Positions 1-12,712 of a stretch of 64,000 nucleotides of DNA are shown piece after piece. The DNA is from Acanthaster planci (Eukaryota; Echinodermata; Asteroidea; Valvatida; Acanthasteridae): positions 326,425-390,424 of the forward strand of contig NW_019091528.1 in the NCBI RefSeq assembly GCF_001949145.1. The letters are read 5' to 3'. The number at the start of each line of letters is the position of its first letter. Position 1 is the stretch's first letter. The position numbers and the translations under genes are program-made. The notes beneath the pieces were generated by a model. It saw nothing but the letters and a program-made list of their open reading frames with translations. It made no database searches and was not told the origin of the DNA.

Positions 1-454
1 GGAATTTGTTTTGTCCTTGCAGCACGTGCAGTGCTGGCGGTGGCCATCATCGACCCTTTTATCTCTGTATGTGCTGACTCCTTACGTTTCATAGCTCCAT
101 GCTGCGAATAAGGCCTGTTCAACTTTGTGACGATACTTCCTTTGAAGCAACGGTTGAAGTCAGAGAATACACTCGCAAGTCTGGATTCCTAATTTACGAA
201 TTCTTAAATTAAGAATCCACACTTTCTCGCTCATTCTCCTGAACAGAATTCCTCTTCTTTGCGCCATGACTTACAATCTGCATTAAGCCCAAATCCGAAG
301 TGATTTTCATGACTTCATAGCTGACAGAGAAGCATGAGGAACAAACATTTCAAAGGAACACCGCTCTTTTTAATTGGACAATCAGTCAAGGGCAAAATTA
401 TCACAGCAAGGTATAGCCGCAAGCGAACCGCAAATCACGGTATCATAGTGGCGC
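1..454. other. stretch with no recognised gene
   Basis: Anonymous AT-rich sequence. Nothing gene-like is visible. An apparent reading frame that starts at 334 continues into the palindromic MITE at 455-631 and is explained by that repeat. Confidence 0.6.
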
Positions 455-631
455 AATACGGCCGTTTCACAATAGTGCGCCACCAAGAGTTTGCAACGCG
501 TTGGCCAATCACAGTGCGCGAAATTTGTCGACCCAATGCGCGTTTGCAAAAGGGTCGACAAATTTCGTGCGTTATGATTGGCCAACGTGTTGCAAACTCT
601 TGGTGGCGCGCTATTGTGAATCGCCCGTATT
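455..631. mobile_element. palindromic MITE, copy 1 (complete)
   Basis: Fold-back element of 177 bp. The left arm begins AATACGGCCGTTTCACAATA and the right arm ends with the near-complement TATTGTGAATCGCCCGTATT. The two arms of about 80 nt are roughly 90% complementary over their whole length and are separated by about 17 nt. Internal landmarks shared with the copies at 8846, 16547 and 18252 are the CCACCAAGAG block, the TTGGCCAATCA block and the GTCGACCC block. There is no coding capacity, so it is a non-autonomous DNA element. The ends read A-A-TA-CGG...CCG-TA-T-T in the complete copies. This would allow a TA target duplication, but the superfamily is not determined. Confidence 0.85.
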
Positions 632-870
632 GGAACCTCTGTAAGGGAGCTGTTTTTACTTCAAAGCGTGTTTTGTTCCTACCTTCGGCAAATACGCATT
701 AGTGAGGCATTCCTGCTCCAAAGTATTTGCCTTCACACATATCCCTAAATATTTCAAGAAAAAATGCCAACCCGCATGTAAAACACCATCTGAAGTCGGA
801 ATTATTTGTTTCAAAAACTGCTGCTTTCCCGAACTAAAATGTGTTTGTTATGCTTCACTCGTTTAAAACT

Positions 871-1090
871 TAGCGGGTTAGCGTAGCGGTTCTTTCCTTG
901 CCTTGTACCATTGAGGCTCAGGTTTGAGTCCCAGCTTGGCCCAAGCTTTAAGTGCATTTGGTTCCCAGTCCGTACTCGCTCTCGTAGGTTTTCTCCGGGT
1001 ACTCCGGTTTCCTCCTGCCTCTAAAACTGGACCTGCTTACTAACTCCGTAAGTGATGCTGATTAATAGAGGTTATGAATAAACATATACT
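871..1090 (+). repeat. tRNA-derived SINE
   Basis: The head resembles an RNA polymerase III promoter. An A-box-like TTAGCGTAGCGG lies at 878-889 and a B-box-like GGTTTGAGTCC at 921-931, with tRNA-like spacing between them. They are followed by a non-tRNA body containing TTTTCTCCGGGTACTCCGG, a segment I recall from SINEs of several invertebrate groups. The body runs to about 1085 and ends in an AT-rich tail. No coding potential is expected. The 3' boundary is approximate and no target duplication was identified. Assignment to a named SINE superfamily would need a library comparison. Confidence 0.65.
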
Positions 1091-4000
1091 GGCTCAAATA
1101 GCCCGAGTAGCTGAAAGCGCCATTGAAACAAAACAACAACACGACCAAGTATGCCCGCTGTATTAGGCTTACAAAAATACGCGCATAAACATATTTACTC
1201 GCCGCTCGAAACATTTCTTGCACGACGGGCAGCAAGGTAAGAAAGTATTAAAAAAAATACAATTCGGTAGCATTCCCGTGTCTCTTCTCGATCACGTAAA
1301 ATAATCATTAAAACAAACGCCTGAACTTTAAACTGTCATGCTTACGATTGATGGGACCTAGTTTTTCCGGTACCGTATATCCAGAAAACATTCATCCTGA
1401 CAAGATCAAAATGTGAAGTTTCTTCTCCGGTCGTTTGTCTTTTATGTCCTAGGTCGGTGAAATACGACCTGGACACGTCTCAGCTACCGCGTTAAGAGCA
1501 GAGTAGCTCTCGACCACAGTGCGTTCCTCCTCTCTCCACGTATTTCCTTCGCTACGGTCTTGACAGTGCTGTCTGAAAGCCACTGCCTCCTCCGGGAGTT
1601 TAGGGGGATATCTGAGGAGATATGATTATGGTTGACCTGATCCGTTTCCCAACCCCGCACTTCAGAACTGTGCTTTCAAGGGGGAGGCATACAGGGGCCG
1701 CAAGGGTACTGCATGGCCGCGCCCAACAACGAGTATGGCTATTGCCTAAGCTAGACAAGGGGAGGGACAGTGCCTGGAAGGTTTGATTTATATCAACGAC
1801 AGCTCATGCATTGTATCAAGGCAAAATGTGCCCAGTCAGACTTATCTGTCAAGACCTCTCAAAAATGCAGACGATTACTATCCAATGGAACAATATCGAA
1901 ATTCACTCCCCCGTCAAAGTCGAACCAAGGTTTCGTAACCCTTCAGAGGTGGTTCCAAATCAATATCTGTCAAACTGAAATGTCAAATGTGCACCGAGAC
2001 AAAGATCGGTGACTGTATTCGGCTATATACTTGTCACAGTCGGAGAAGTATACACCTCGAGTTATTCTGGAAGCGAGATCGAATTTTGATAAAAAATTTT
2101 GGTTGACTTTGATCCGAATGGATGGCGAGGACTAACAAACACAGATACCCCCTTCACGTTTAATTTCTGCAAGACTTCTACCGAGCAAAGTACAATAATG
2201 ATTTGCACCCGTTCTCTCAGCTCACGGAGTTTAAAGAAAAGGGTACTCACATCGACAGATGACCGACACTCCCTTTCAAACCACTGAGCAGTTTCTCGTG
2301 TACTCACAAGCTCATGTCGAAGCGCAAATGCATAGTCAAGACTCTTACGGGTAAAACACAATCGCCCCTACCCCCCCCCCGATAATCTGTCCAATCCAGC
2401 TCATAGGCACAGTTTCTCAGAATTTCTCAGAAAAGATAAGTGCATCTGCACATCTCTAATCTATCAACGAGAACTGATTAGGCCTGTTTGGTCGTTCTAC
2501 CTATGTAACAGCAGTACAAAATGCTATTAAACGTGGAGGTCATTATAGACAATTCAATATCCAATTATACCTATGTAATTTCGGCCGACCAATTTCAGAC
2601 AAAATTCCTTATAGATCGGTCAGGGCCGTGGTTATATGGTATATACCAAGGCAGGTATATAAACAGAAAGCAAAAATCCGTTGGATAATTTTCTTTAGAA
2701 AGAAGAAATTCGTTCACAATATTCATTTGTAATTTTAATATTTCAATTGTATATGTAAGCTTAGATCATTAAATTCATGTGCATACCATGACTTCGGTGT
2801 TAAAGAGAGAGAGACAATAACCAAAATAAAATAAAGTAAAATAAATTCGTCTTAAATGATTTTGTTTTTTCTTGGCCTTCAATGACTGTTTTGAATTAAT
2901 TCCGGTTTGGCATTCCATAGTATGTTGCCACTTTGCATGTTGGCACTTCAAGAGCACAATGCATGAAGCCATGCAATCTCAAAATATTTCAAAGACTATT
3001 GACAGTGCTGTGAAAACGGAGCCACTGGCAGCTCAACTCCAGAATGTGTGCGTTTTTGTCTCATTAAATAACTTGAAGTCTCAATTTGTACTAAACATCA
3101 GTGCGGGAATTGCTTTTATTTCTTAGAACGTAGCAGCAGTACAATGCTGCAGCATCTGCGTCAGAAAATTTAGATTAAGTTAACGTTTAGGCTCTATTTC
3201 AGATCTTCACGGTTCAGGGGTGCATTGTTTCCTATAAACCGAAGGAATGAACGCCTCTTCTCAAGGGCAATGGCTTGACTGACATCATGGAATTGTGATA
3301 TCGCAGTCGATGTGTGTGAGTGAGCAGTTTAGATGACCACAAAAAAACTCAAGCTGCAGTATTCTGATGGATATTGGGTTAGGTTTAAACTTGTGACATT
3401 TTTAAAGCTCATTCCAATCTGTCAATGTTTTGGATCCTCGACAAGACAGCAGGATTTATACAGCATCTGCCTTTTCCCAAAGCAAGTGTTTCTACTTAGA
3501 AAAGACATCATTCCAGGAAAATACATAGATCATCTTTCAGCAGTTTGCACTAAACTGCATAAACAAAGGTTTATGCTGGATTTATTCATAGCTCAAACTC
3601 CTCTGACTGGCTACATTTTTCAGACTGTTCAACCCCAAACGATCGGCATCGTTCTATCTTAAAATTTGCAATCTGTTTTCGTTTGATGACTTCTTTAACA
3701 AATCAATCGGAAGAAAGGTCTTTTTTTCCTTTACTTTATAATTGTATAATTTAGTAGGTGATGCAGTATAAATGTCAAGTGCAGAACTGGGTCTTATGAG
3801 TACTGGTTAAAAGCTCATTGGGGATGACATGTCCTTGTTCACTTTGCTGACACATTGATTTGAGTGTGCGATACAGCCAAATTTACATGTATTGGATTAA
3901 TTTCCTTGCAAATGCCACTTTTGTTAAGTTAATATCCTCTTGAATCCATAGAGCCAATTTTTAAATAGCTATTGAATAAGTAAATAGCTTTGAATAAATG

Positions 4001-4258
4001 CCAGAGGACAGTTGGCGAATGGCAACTGTAAATTAATTCCATTCTTTGTAAGCTGACGTGTGTGTTCCCTCTCTTACTGGCGGATCCCTAGTTGAAAGGA
4101 TTTCGTTATAGTATAGGTTTTTGTTATTCATACAAACACGAGTAGGGGGCCTAAATGCTTTAAAATAGTAAAAAGCAAATGGTAGTTTCTATACGTGTGC
4201 TACCTATTGATATAATGGTTGAATAATTGTTTATTTGCCTATTTTGCTTCTTTTTCAG
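1091..4258. other. stretch with no recognised gene
   Basis: AT-rich anonymous sequence with a short poly-C tract near 2371-2380. Reading frames here are short, overlap on both strands and show no family motif. Nothing further is supported. Confidence 0.55.
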
Positions 4259-4401
4259 AGACAAAGCCCACTACTTTCGCCATGGAAACGACCCCACCAT
4301 CCGGTGAATCTTTGCTGTTTAAGACTTTTGACAGGCTGGTGGAGTTTACCGACGTCTCCAAACCTCCTCGGAGCAAACGTCGTGCGTCAGAAGTATTCTG
4401 A
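4259..4401 (+). CDS. candidate terminal exon, unrecognised
   Basis: A pyrimidine-rich tract ending TTTTTCAG at 4251-4258 could be a splice acceptor. The frame that follows, after two bases completing a split codon, is open for 46 residues to a TGA at 4399-4401. The peptide is hydrophilic, with a basic end (PPRSKRRASEVF) and a Ser/Thr/Pro-rich start. A frame offset by one base is also open for longer, which weakens the case. No domain is recognised, no partner exon upstream was identified, and no clear polyadenylation signal lies close by. It could be a real last exon or a chance acceptor in front of a short open frame. Only transcript data would decide. Confidence 0.18.
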
Positions 4402-5412
4402 GATGATTTCGAGGGAGGATTTGGCTTTGTGGTCACGTACACAGATGAATTGGGGATATTTCCGGTTTTCCCGTAAACACTGGCGGAGGCTGACGGCGGT
4501 AGTTATTTTCCAGCTGCCATATTCATTGTTTATTCTGCACTCTAACGCTGAAATAATGAACTTCTCCTATGCGTTTGCTGTGTTGACAGAAACGGGAGAA
4601 CGAGAAGTCTAGTATTTTGATGGAAGGAATTAGGTACGAGTGCCTAAACCGCGCATACTGAATCTAAGTTGGTTGGTTTGTTTTTTCTGTGACAAGTATA
4701 AATATGAAGTAAAACGCGTAAACGCAGTATCTTACACAAAACCTACCACAGACATTTCACAGTCACTACTGCCTCACCAAAAACAAATAATTAAGTATTC
4801 AGAACAAAGGAGACATTTTACCAACATCACATACAACAACAAAAGACAACTACCAAAACATCCGCGGACAACCTATGACAACCGAACAAAAACAGAACAA
4901 AACAAAAATTACTGCTGTTTATTTAAAATACGAATAGACGGTGGGACAAAGGATTTCATAAATCTGCTCGTTCTGCGGATAATACTTCTTAATTTTCTTT
5001 CCTTCTAAATAATAGGGTCCTTGAGTCAGGGGCGCCCGGTGCTCCAACGGAACCTCTCGCTCTCTCTAGCGGAAGACACATTTAAAGACTGCCGCACTCA
5101 AAAGTGTAAACCAGGGAGAATCATGCACGCTGAGTTAAGTTGTGCCGCTAGATCAAGCCTGGGAGAACAAACAGATGCTCGGCCGATTGAAAGGAAAGAG
5201 ATAGCAGAGGTTCTTCCAGTCAATTGGGTTCCTTAAAACGAGGTTAAATAGTATTCAAGGTATTCAAGGTTTACCGCGCGCCCAGGGAATAATCGATAAC
5301 CTCGTCTGCATCTACACCTGCTCTACACGATGGGCCAGAACAATGCTTTAGAATTGAGTAAAGTGATAATTTATACAAGTGACGACAAGCATTGATTTCG
5401 ATTTCACCTTCA
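4402..5412. other. stretch with no recognised gene
   Basis: Anonymous sequence. A nine-base unit GTATTCAAG occurs twice in tandem just after 5250. No coding or RNA feature is supported. Confidence 0.5.
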
Positions 5413-5621
5413 CAGCGGCGTATCCAGGGGGAGGGGAAACCCCCCCCCACGGAGTTTATGTTACTCGCAAAAATCCTAAGAAAACAACGCCACCAAATAA
5501 AACCAAGGATGTTGGGACCGTAAGGCTTTTGATTTTTCTCCCCAACATCATGTTGAATGAGCCCGAAGCGGCATTCGCTTTTGAATTCCCCCCCCCCACC
5601 CCAATGCTGGATACGCCGCTG
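5413..5621. mobile_element. hAT-type MITE with 8-bp target duplication
   Basis: A 209-bp element with perfect 15-bp terminal inverted repeats, CAGCGGCGTATCCAG at 5413-5427 and CTGGATACGCCGCTG at 5607-5621. It is flanked by 8-bp direct repeats that differ at one base, CACCTTCA at 5405-5412 and CACTTTCA at 5622-5629. CAG...CTG ends with an 8-bp duplication are typical of the hAT superfamily. Subterminal runs of G and C (near 5427-5450 and 5588-5600) are shared with the other miniature elements of this window. It encodes nothing. Open frames on both strands across it are produced by the repeat. Confidence 0.85.
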
Positions 5622-8600
5622 CACTTTCAGATTTGAGGGGGCCCAGTATGAAGTGCCAGGCGTTCTTGTGAAACTCGAAAAATTGCAAATTACTGCATTA
5701 CTTCTTGTCCGCAGAAAAGCCATATGCCGAATTGATTACTCTTTTACAAGGAGCAAAAGACATAAAGCAGAGGCTTGCGACAAGCATAAATTATTCCGTT
5801 TATCCCTCGAAATTCAATAGGCCTACTCGCCAAACATTAGATAAGGAAATATCACCTGGTTAACTACTCATATCAAATTAATACACGAAATCCTAACGGT
5901 AACCTCTAAGGGAGAAAAAGCATCATGATTTTATAATCTGCTAGAGAAAAATAACTTGAGAATGAAGAGAATTGTATCACTTTATGGCATAGGCCCCTGC
6001 AGATACATGAATATGTTTTCTGCAGAGGGTAATCACTGCGCGCAGGAAATGCAGGTATTTCACTTTACCCGAGGATTACTTTCCAGAGGCAATTCGTATT
6101 GCCTTGGGTATATTGATTTGCCTTTTGGCAGGGTATTACCATCTTGACCAAGACGATTCTTTTGCCTTATGACAAAGTGTGCCGACAATGGCTCAAAATT
6201 ATAACCACGCCAATTCGATATTCCCAGTCGGCTACGAGACCATCTTAAACAAGATACACTAATGTCCCCATTGCCGGCAAGCATTCCGAATGCTCTCGCG
6301 ATCTAAGACGACTTACAATCAATTTAGCTCACACTGGGAAAATGGAGTGGAGATTACCAACAAAAAGCAAGCCATCTGACCGACCCTCTTCGGACAGTAG
6401 AAACCGCGTACCCATGGGGAACTGCATTTATGGCTGCCGCTATGCCACGTGGCATTCTCCCAGAGACAACCACAGTATTTACGGTCGAAACATCGAGTAC
6501 AACTTCAGATTTTTTTTCATAACTAGGCCTACCGGTCGCTTTTTGCATGGCGTTGCTTTTAAGTTTGAGGCGGTCAATGTTCACGTTGATTGGCAGTAGT
6601 AGATGAGTATACTGTTTGTAATCAACAGCCAGAATGTATCATGGATGTCCTAAAAAACGAAAACACCTCTAACGGGAGAATAACCACAAATTCCCTGATA
6701 CTATTGTGATTTGAGATCTATGGATGCGGCACATCATAGACCACTACTGACAGCAAGTGTTGCGCATGTGCCTTGAGTAACCTTCACGGATATGCCTTTC
6801 TGTACTCAGGAAATCCTCAAAGGGTGGACCTCTGGGGAATTTTAAGGTAGATGAGTCAGCGTAAACGATAAGTAAGTGGGCTGCTCAGAGTAGAATTTGA
6901 CATTTTCGAAGGCTACCGGTATCAGATTAATGTACGCTTTACTGTAATGTCCATTCATCGTGATACAATTTTCATTCAAGTCCGTGAACAAGATTATGCA
7001 TGGGGGAAAAACCTGAGAACAGGACAAACGGAAAAATCTCTGAGATTTGATTTTGGTAGTCCGTAATTCAGCCAATTATCGTTGGCCTTTTTCGAGGATG
7101 GTGTGACCAGAAGTTGGGAAAGACTGGTGCCCGGCAATTCATTGCTCACGGTCGCCTGATAGCCGTCGAAACTGCACCGCTTGTGTCGGCGCACGGTGGA
7201 ACTATGAGAATTGTGTCGATCTTTGTTCTGAGGAATGACCGACGAAAACGTGCAGCGGAAACCGGATTCTCATTTTGTTGCCAAGAATATTGACCGATTC
7301 CTCGAAACAAAGGAAGTAATACAATTCTCACCGAAACACAACACTAGGAAATCGATTTTCAACATTCAGGCTATTGACAGCGGAAACATTTTGACTAACA
7401 GCTGTCGCCAGAGTGACTAGGCTATAGCAGTAAGCAGTGGTCGTCAACCCATCCTTAGTCGATGTGGATCAAAACAAAGAAAATTGACACAAATATCTTT
7501 CAAAATTACACAAATTTTATGAGTCTGCACAAATCTTTGGGGTGCAGTGGCGCTGAGCTAGGGTGCAGAGTGGCAGAACACAGCGGTTTGGAAAATGTAA
7601 GGAGAGGGACGCTGGTGGGAGAAAAATCGAGACAGCAAATAGAAAATCGAATGCAAAATGCACAATAAAAGCAACACTGGAATGGTGAATACGTGTGACA
7701 GCTGGGAAAACTGGGTTTATACTCCAAAAAATTCCTATATCAACTTTTCTCTAAATTACTAGCACCCAATGGCCGATTTTTTCATTTAGCCCAGAATGGG
7801 ACAAGCTCGTATTAATAAATAGAAGTAACAAGACTGTTTGGCATTATAACTGATGATTAATCAATCGTCCATACATTAGCTGCATTAGTCAACAAAAATA
7901 AGAATTTTAAAACACTCGTTAGGCAAGAATTTTCCTTAACCTTTGTCCGAGCTTGACAACTCAGACTTCTCACTAAAACAAAGACCAATACCAAGGCTAA
8001 CTGAATTAAAGCCTGTGGGCAGAATTCCACTCCACGGTGAGTGGCGCAACCTCCGCAGCCGCAGACGTACTCGGCAATTATTTCTACAGAATTAAGTGGA
8101 CCGTGCACACAATTCATGGAATGTTTCCGTCCAAGAGGGCCTTTAGAAGTTTTACTACGTGCCCGATGCAAAGCCTGGAGGCTTGCCCTTGTTGAACGGA
8201 ATGAATCCCATTTGTTTCACCGAGAGACGCAATACCTGAGTTTAACTCTTCTGTAATGGCATTCGGAATGTTAAGATGTATACTAATCAAGGACGAATTA
8301 CTTTGTTTCGTCGTCTAGACAGGCCGGCAACAGAACTGACTTTATAGAAAGAAAATCAGTGATTTGTGAGCCGCCAGGCTGAAATTATACAAGGAGAGAA
8401 ATTGGAAGGTAGCGTCCCAAAGCTACGTAGTCAGGGAACATGTGTCTCGTTTAGTTCAAATACGAAATTTGTCTCTGAAGATGCCAAGAAGACATGATAT
8501 ATAGATGTTGGCCTTTATAATCTATTTATCCCCAGTTTGCCTCTGTAAAGGAGTCCTGCTCTAACAAACACTCCAAACCGTGGGATCATCTGTCACTGCA

Positions 8601-8845
8601 CTGTGCACGATCTTCGCTGTATATGTACATGTACAACTGGTGCTCATGACAATACTACGTATGGGCAATTATTCAAGTTTACTGAAATTGTCACTTTTCA
8701 TTGCAATCTCCAGTCGTCAAGTTTATGAATTAGTGAGGGATATTTGGATAAGCATTAAACTTAATGTTAAACATTTTTGCACCAAGCCCAATCAATATCC
8801 AGCAATGACAGCTACAGCTACATGCATGCAAACGATGGGTTGCGA
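5622..8845. other. stretch with no recognised gene
   Basis: Anonymous sequence with short overlapping frames on both strands and no recognisable domain. Near 7545 the string CAGTGGCGCTGAGCTAGGGTG resembles one hAT-type end, but no matching opposite end or target duplication was found. Confidence 0.5.
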
Positions 8846-9020
8846 AATACGGGCGTCTCACAATAGTGCAGCTCCAAGAGTTTGAAACGCGTTAGCTAAT
8901 CACGACGCGCCAAATCTGTCGACCCAATGTGCGTTTGGAAAGGGTCAATAGATTTCGCGCGTTGTGATTGGCCAACGTGTTGCAAATCTTGGAGGCGCAC
9001 TATTGTGAACTGCTCGTATT
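8846..9020. mobile_element. palindromic MITE, copy 2 (complete)
   Basis: Second complete copy of the fold-back element, 175 bp, starting AATACGGGCGTCTCACAATA and ending GAACTGCTCGTATT. It shares the arm sequence, the GTCGACCC block and the length of copy 1 but has independent substitutions, for example TTGAAACGCGTTAGC in the left arm, so it is an older or separately inserted copy rather than a recent duplication. Confidence 0.83.
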
Positions 9021-11452
9021 GTTTTCTAAAATCAAACGATCATGTTGGTGGAAGATTATTTTTTAACAAGTGACTGATTCAACACTGCACCTGTTCATCA
9101 GAGCTGCATGTATTTTCACTGGTTGGGTGGTTGGAGAATTCTGGAAATAAAAAACACTTCTCCAGGCTAGCTAGCTTGAATTAAATAGATGAAATAATAC
9201 GCGACAAGGTATAAACAAGGCAGGCAGTCGCGCCGCCGTAAGTCACAAATGTTTGTAAAGGTTTCCTGTAGTTTTCTAGCCCCTGTAGGTTGGCTCGCAT
9301 TAATGGTGATCTTTTTGGTTTGACTAATGAGAGATATTCACTTCGTTGGTCATCGCAGCGTGGAGGTAGTACTATCTTGTTGCTAGGATGTCGAGTGATA
9401 GGATACTGGTTATAGTTCTCCTCTTCGGTTTATAAATAAACATTTTGATCTGGCCCGGAGGAGGCAACAAATCATCGAGCAAACAGCCGTCAGGCTCTCG
9501 CAGATTACCGCCCGCATTCCCAGCGGGTCTTGGCAAAGATGATACCGGCATGCAGGGCCTCGCGCCCAAACTCGCCCCCTTTTAAAATGTTTCAAGGCCT
9601 TGGGGAAAAAACGGAAAGAAGCCAGAGACGACGAAACAAAAAAAAAACACGAGAAGGCGAGGAGTGTGTTTGCGCAGAATACGCACACGCCGCGCAGACT
9701 GATGCAATTACCAGTCTGCGCACCTTCCAACAGCAACTTTTAGTCTAGCCATGGAGGTCCCCTCCTCCATGGTCTAGCAAATTTAACAGCGAAAAGGTGC
9801 AATTTGGATGTGTTAGGTCTTAGACAAGCGAAAGGCAATATGTTATGAAGTGCGACGCCCAGAAGCCCCATGTTGTGGCGCATATGGCATAACTTAATTC
9901 GGAAACCCGCTAGATGTACCGTAATTCATTTCAGATCTGAAATACTGTCACGCCTTTGACGTAAGACAGTCTATTTCTTAGCTTCAAGTATTCCTTGTTG
10001 ACCCTGTACGTAAAAAACCCGCCGTTATTTGTGCCATAAATCAGGGTCTGGTCTGTCTTCCTCAATGAAGGATCACAGTCGTTGGAAACCATTTTTGCTA
10101 TGGGTGCTGGCCACTCACCCAACAGTGCTCCTATTCAGAGTTGTTACTATGTGGTTGTAAAACCACATTATGTTTACAGAATGTGAAAATAAATTAATGC
10201 TAACAAAATAAGAGGTAATTATAAGGAAGCGATGTCCCACAAATAGTTTCTGTTTCTCTTCTATTTCTTTTTTCTCAGATACTGCCAAACCCACAACTTA
10301 TTTTCCGGTAGCCTGGTGTGCATGAGTTTGTTTCTGCATTCAATTGGGGACCTTGAACAATAGAGGACAATAAGGTCCCCGATTGAAAATTGTGTACAAA
10401 ACATATGGGTGGTCTTCTAAAAAAAGTTAAAGTACAAACAAAAGAGGAACAATAGAGGGTCCCCAGTTGCAGGCAAATACACACTTATGTGCGCGCGTGG
10501 GTGCCATCGTCACGGGTTTTATTATCTCTATCTCGATTCTCAACGCGTCCGCGAGAATTCAGTTGCAAGGCCTTGGTGAACCTAAACTGTGCGAAACGAA
10601 AGGGCACATGTGTGTCGGGTTCGGGTGTTTTTTTAAAGCCCCGAGCTGGCTCGAGTTGAGGTACAATTCCTCTGGTTAGCAGGACTGCAGGAAGCTTAAG
10701 ACGGACATGTGCACCGACTCATTCCTTGATTGGTTCCTAACATGACTTAATTACAATTCTCCGATTAATTCCGAGTATGTCAAACAAATCTGAAATGTTC
10801 TGATGGATTTAATTAACCAAGCACGACAGACAGAACACTCAGAAAAAAACCTTGGAAAGACCCAGAGAAAGACCAGGGAAAAAACGACGACGATAGGCGC
10901 TGCCCCTGCAAACTCCTGAAAGTGTCAGGAATTTTGTGATATGATCTAGGAAAACCCTTCCCGAGGTGAAATTTGTCATTTTTTGTGCTATCCGTCCGTA
11001 GCAGAAGCATCCCCTGGATCGGTTGAAGAGAGCCATGTTGGTTGGTGCTCATTTTGTTAGTAGCTATGCGACTGCAACGCTTACATTTCCTTGTCGTTCG
11101 TGAACCAGCGACGCACAGTTTACTACTGAAGGAGCCTCTGTTGCTGAGAAAGTTGCGCCCTCTTTTGGTCCAGCTCGGAGCCATATACATAAAACGAACG
11201 AAGACCCCGGTGTTGTCTACACTGTGTTATTTCTGATTCTAAATTGGAGTTGCGCTATTCTGATATATCATTACAGTTCCAACATTTCATTGTGTTTGCA
11301 TAAATCTGAATTGAAACTTTTATTTACACTGAAAATGGGATTTATATTCAATATTTCAAGAATGACAACTGAGATATAAGTCCTAAAATGGTGGCAAATA
11401 GGCAATTTTTTCCACAAAAAATCTTAGACTATTTGTCCATCTCCAAATTTGG
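9021..11452. other. stretch with no recognised gene
   Basis: Anonymous sequence, somewhat GC-richer around 9440-9740. It contains two short hairpins, one at 9749-9772 and one at 10149-10168 (ATGTGGTT with its complement AACCACAT, 4-nt loop). No gene is supported. Confidence 0.5.
9749..9772. repeat. short inverted repeat (hairpin)
   Basis: CCATGGAGG at 9749-9757 and its exact complement CCTCCATGG at 9764-9772 flank a 6-nt C-rich loop. The hairpin is itself bracketed by TCTAG on both sides. The role is unknown; it may be the remnant of a small palindromic insertion. Confidence 0.5.
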
Positions 11453-12019
11453 TCAAGTGACATGTGAAGGGTTTTTTGTAGATATCCCATCGCATTTAAT
11501 GAGTTTTCGAGGGGTGGGACTAGGCGTGGTCGCGAGGCTCATGCTGCAAAACAGAAATGGGGCTAGGCGTAGATAGGTTACACCTAACTCACCGACCTTA
11601 CCAATATGCCTACGTCCTCTGCATTTATATCTGCACGTATCCACAGCCCACAAAATCAAATTAATCCATATGCATGAGCACCGTATACATGTAATGAGAC
11701 ACATACGCGTTTCTTTTAACATCTTCGGGAACAAACTCAAAAACGAAACTCCGCTTTTCGTAACTGATGTACAACCATCTTGGTTCCCAGCTCTGGTACA
11801 AAATCTCATTTCGACCTGGAATTGAGACGACGCGTCAAGGCCCAACAATGACGGCCTCGTGATTCTCAACGTCTGCAAATTCCCAAGAGCTGAACTCCTA
11901 CAGCGGCTAGATTGCCCCGGTTGAAGTCGGCCAGCGCTAATAATTACAGTTGGGTATTTTAAACATATATAGCCTAGGTAATGATGTGTCATTCCGTCCG
12001 GAGTGATTGATGATCCCAA
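11453..12019 (-). CDS. unrecognised 188-residue reading frame, probably not a gene
   Basis: This is among the longest uninterrupted ATG-started frames outside the retroelement cluster. The deduced protein has several Cys residues and a moderately hydrophobic middle, with no recognisable signal peptide, repeat or domain motif. No promoter, splice context or polyadenylation signal was tied to it. In a window of this size and base composition a frame of about 190 codons is somewhat unusual but can arise by chance. No family is recognised and no function is proposed. Confidence 0.12.
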   Translation of the reverse strand: MGSSITPDGMTHHYLGYICLKYPTVIISAGRLQPGQSSRCRSSALGNLQTLRITRPSLLGLDASSQFQVEMRFCTRAGNQDGCTSVTKSGVSFLSLFPKMLKETRMCLITCIRCSCIWINLILWAVDTCRYKCRGRRHIGKVGELGVTYLRLAPFLFCSMSLATTPSPTPRKLIKCDGISTKNPSHVT

Positions 12020-12375
12020 ACCTTATGAAGCCACCATTTTGATTGCAAACCTCCCCAGAGTTTTTCCGTCAAACTTTTCCATGTTTGGGTTGACTACTTC
12101 CATGAAGAAAACACACTACGCCTGAGAGAAATCCTTTCATCTGATTGGAGGGTTGATGATCACATGTCGCTGAATTTCGGTGCCAACTTACCGCGCAAAC
12201 AGATGCTCTATTCCATGGTAAATGGAAATGCTATTCCACAGTCACAAGAAATGTATGAACTCGAAGGGTGACGCGGGGATTTCTTCAGGTCAACGTTCAT
12301 TCAGGTGGTGAGTGGGGTTTTACGGTGTGGGTGTGCATGTCTAAAATAACTAATGAATGTCTGACATGTTTACAT
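12020..12375. other. stretch with no recognised gene
   Basis: Anonymous sequence directly upstream of the truncated LINE 3' end. No target duplication for that insertion could be identified by eye. Confidence 0.5.
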
Positions 12376-12712
12376 GAAGGTCCCAAGCTAGGCAATTTTT
12401 GTCTACGTCTCCAGAAGAAAGACTATATGGAATCTACAAACATTCAAACAAAAATACAAGGCTAAATTATTAACTGAGTATATTAATTCTACTTAATTTT
12501 ATTCAGTTTGTATGCCTTACAGGGTTACAAACTTACTGTCTTATTACTTGTTTCATTGAATGTCGTCATTATTTTGTATTATCATCATCTGTATTATTCT
12601 TAATCGAGGTTCCTACTCGACAAGCACTGCTTTTAAGCGACCCCATCCACATTCATCATTGCTTACAGTTTTGTGGGAAAGTAAAGAGCAAACGAATGAA
12701 TGAACTCGTGAA
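12376..12712 (+). mobile_element. 5'-truncated LINE, 3' end only (same family as 62.7-64.0 kb)
   Basis: This piece aligns with the end of the plus-strand LINE at the right edge of the window. It begins within the last coding residues, where a GPKL-like peptide matches GPRLWN of the other copy. It continues through CTACAAACATTCAA, then a 3' untranslated region sharing GCCTTACAGGGTTACAA (12514-12530 and 63764-63780) and CGACAAGCACTGC (12618-12630 and 63882-63894). It ends in a short GAATGAATGAA tail, comparable to the AATGAATAAATGAA tail of the other copy. Severe 5' truncation is typical of LINE insertion by target-primed reverse transcription. It has no coding function left. Confidence 0.78.

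Noticed and set aside
334-702. 122-codon plus-strand frame
   Set aside because: Most of it lies inside palindromic MITE copy 1; both strands of a palindrome give similar open frames.
5271-5723. 150-codon minus-strand frame with glycine runs, and overlapping plus-strand frames
   Set aside because: It spans the hAT-type MITE at 5413-5621; the Gly/Pro runs come from its G and C tracts.
7545-7679. Possible hAT element starting CAGTGGCGCTGAGC
   Set aside because: The candidate right end (GCAACACTG) pairs poorly and the flanking octamers do not match.
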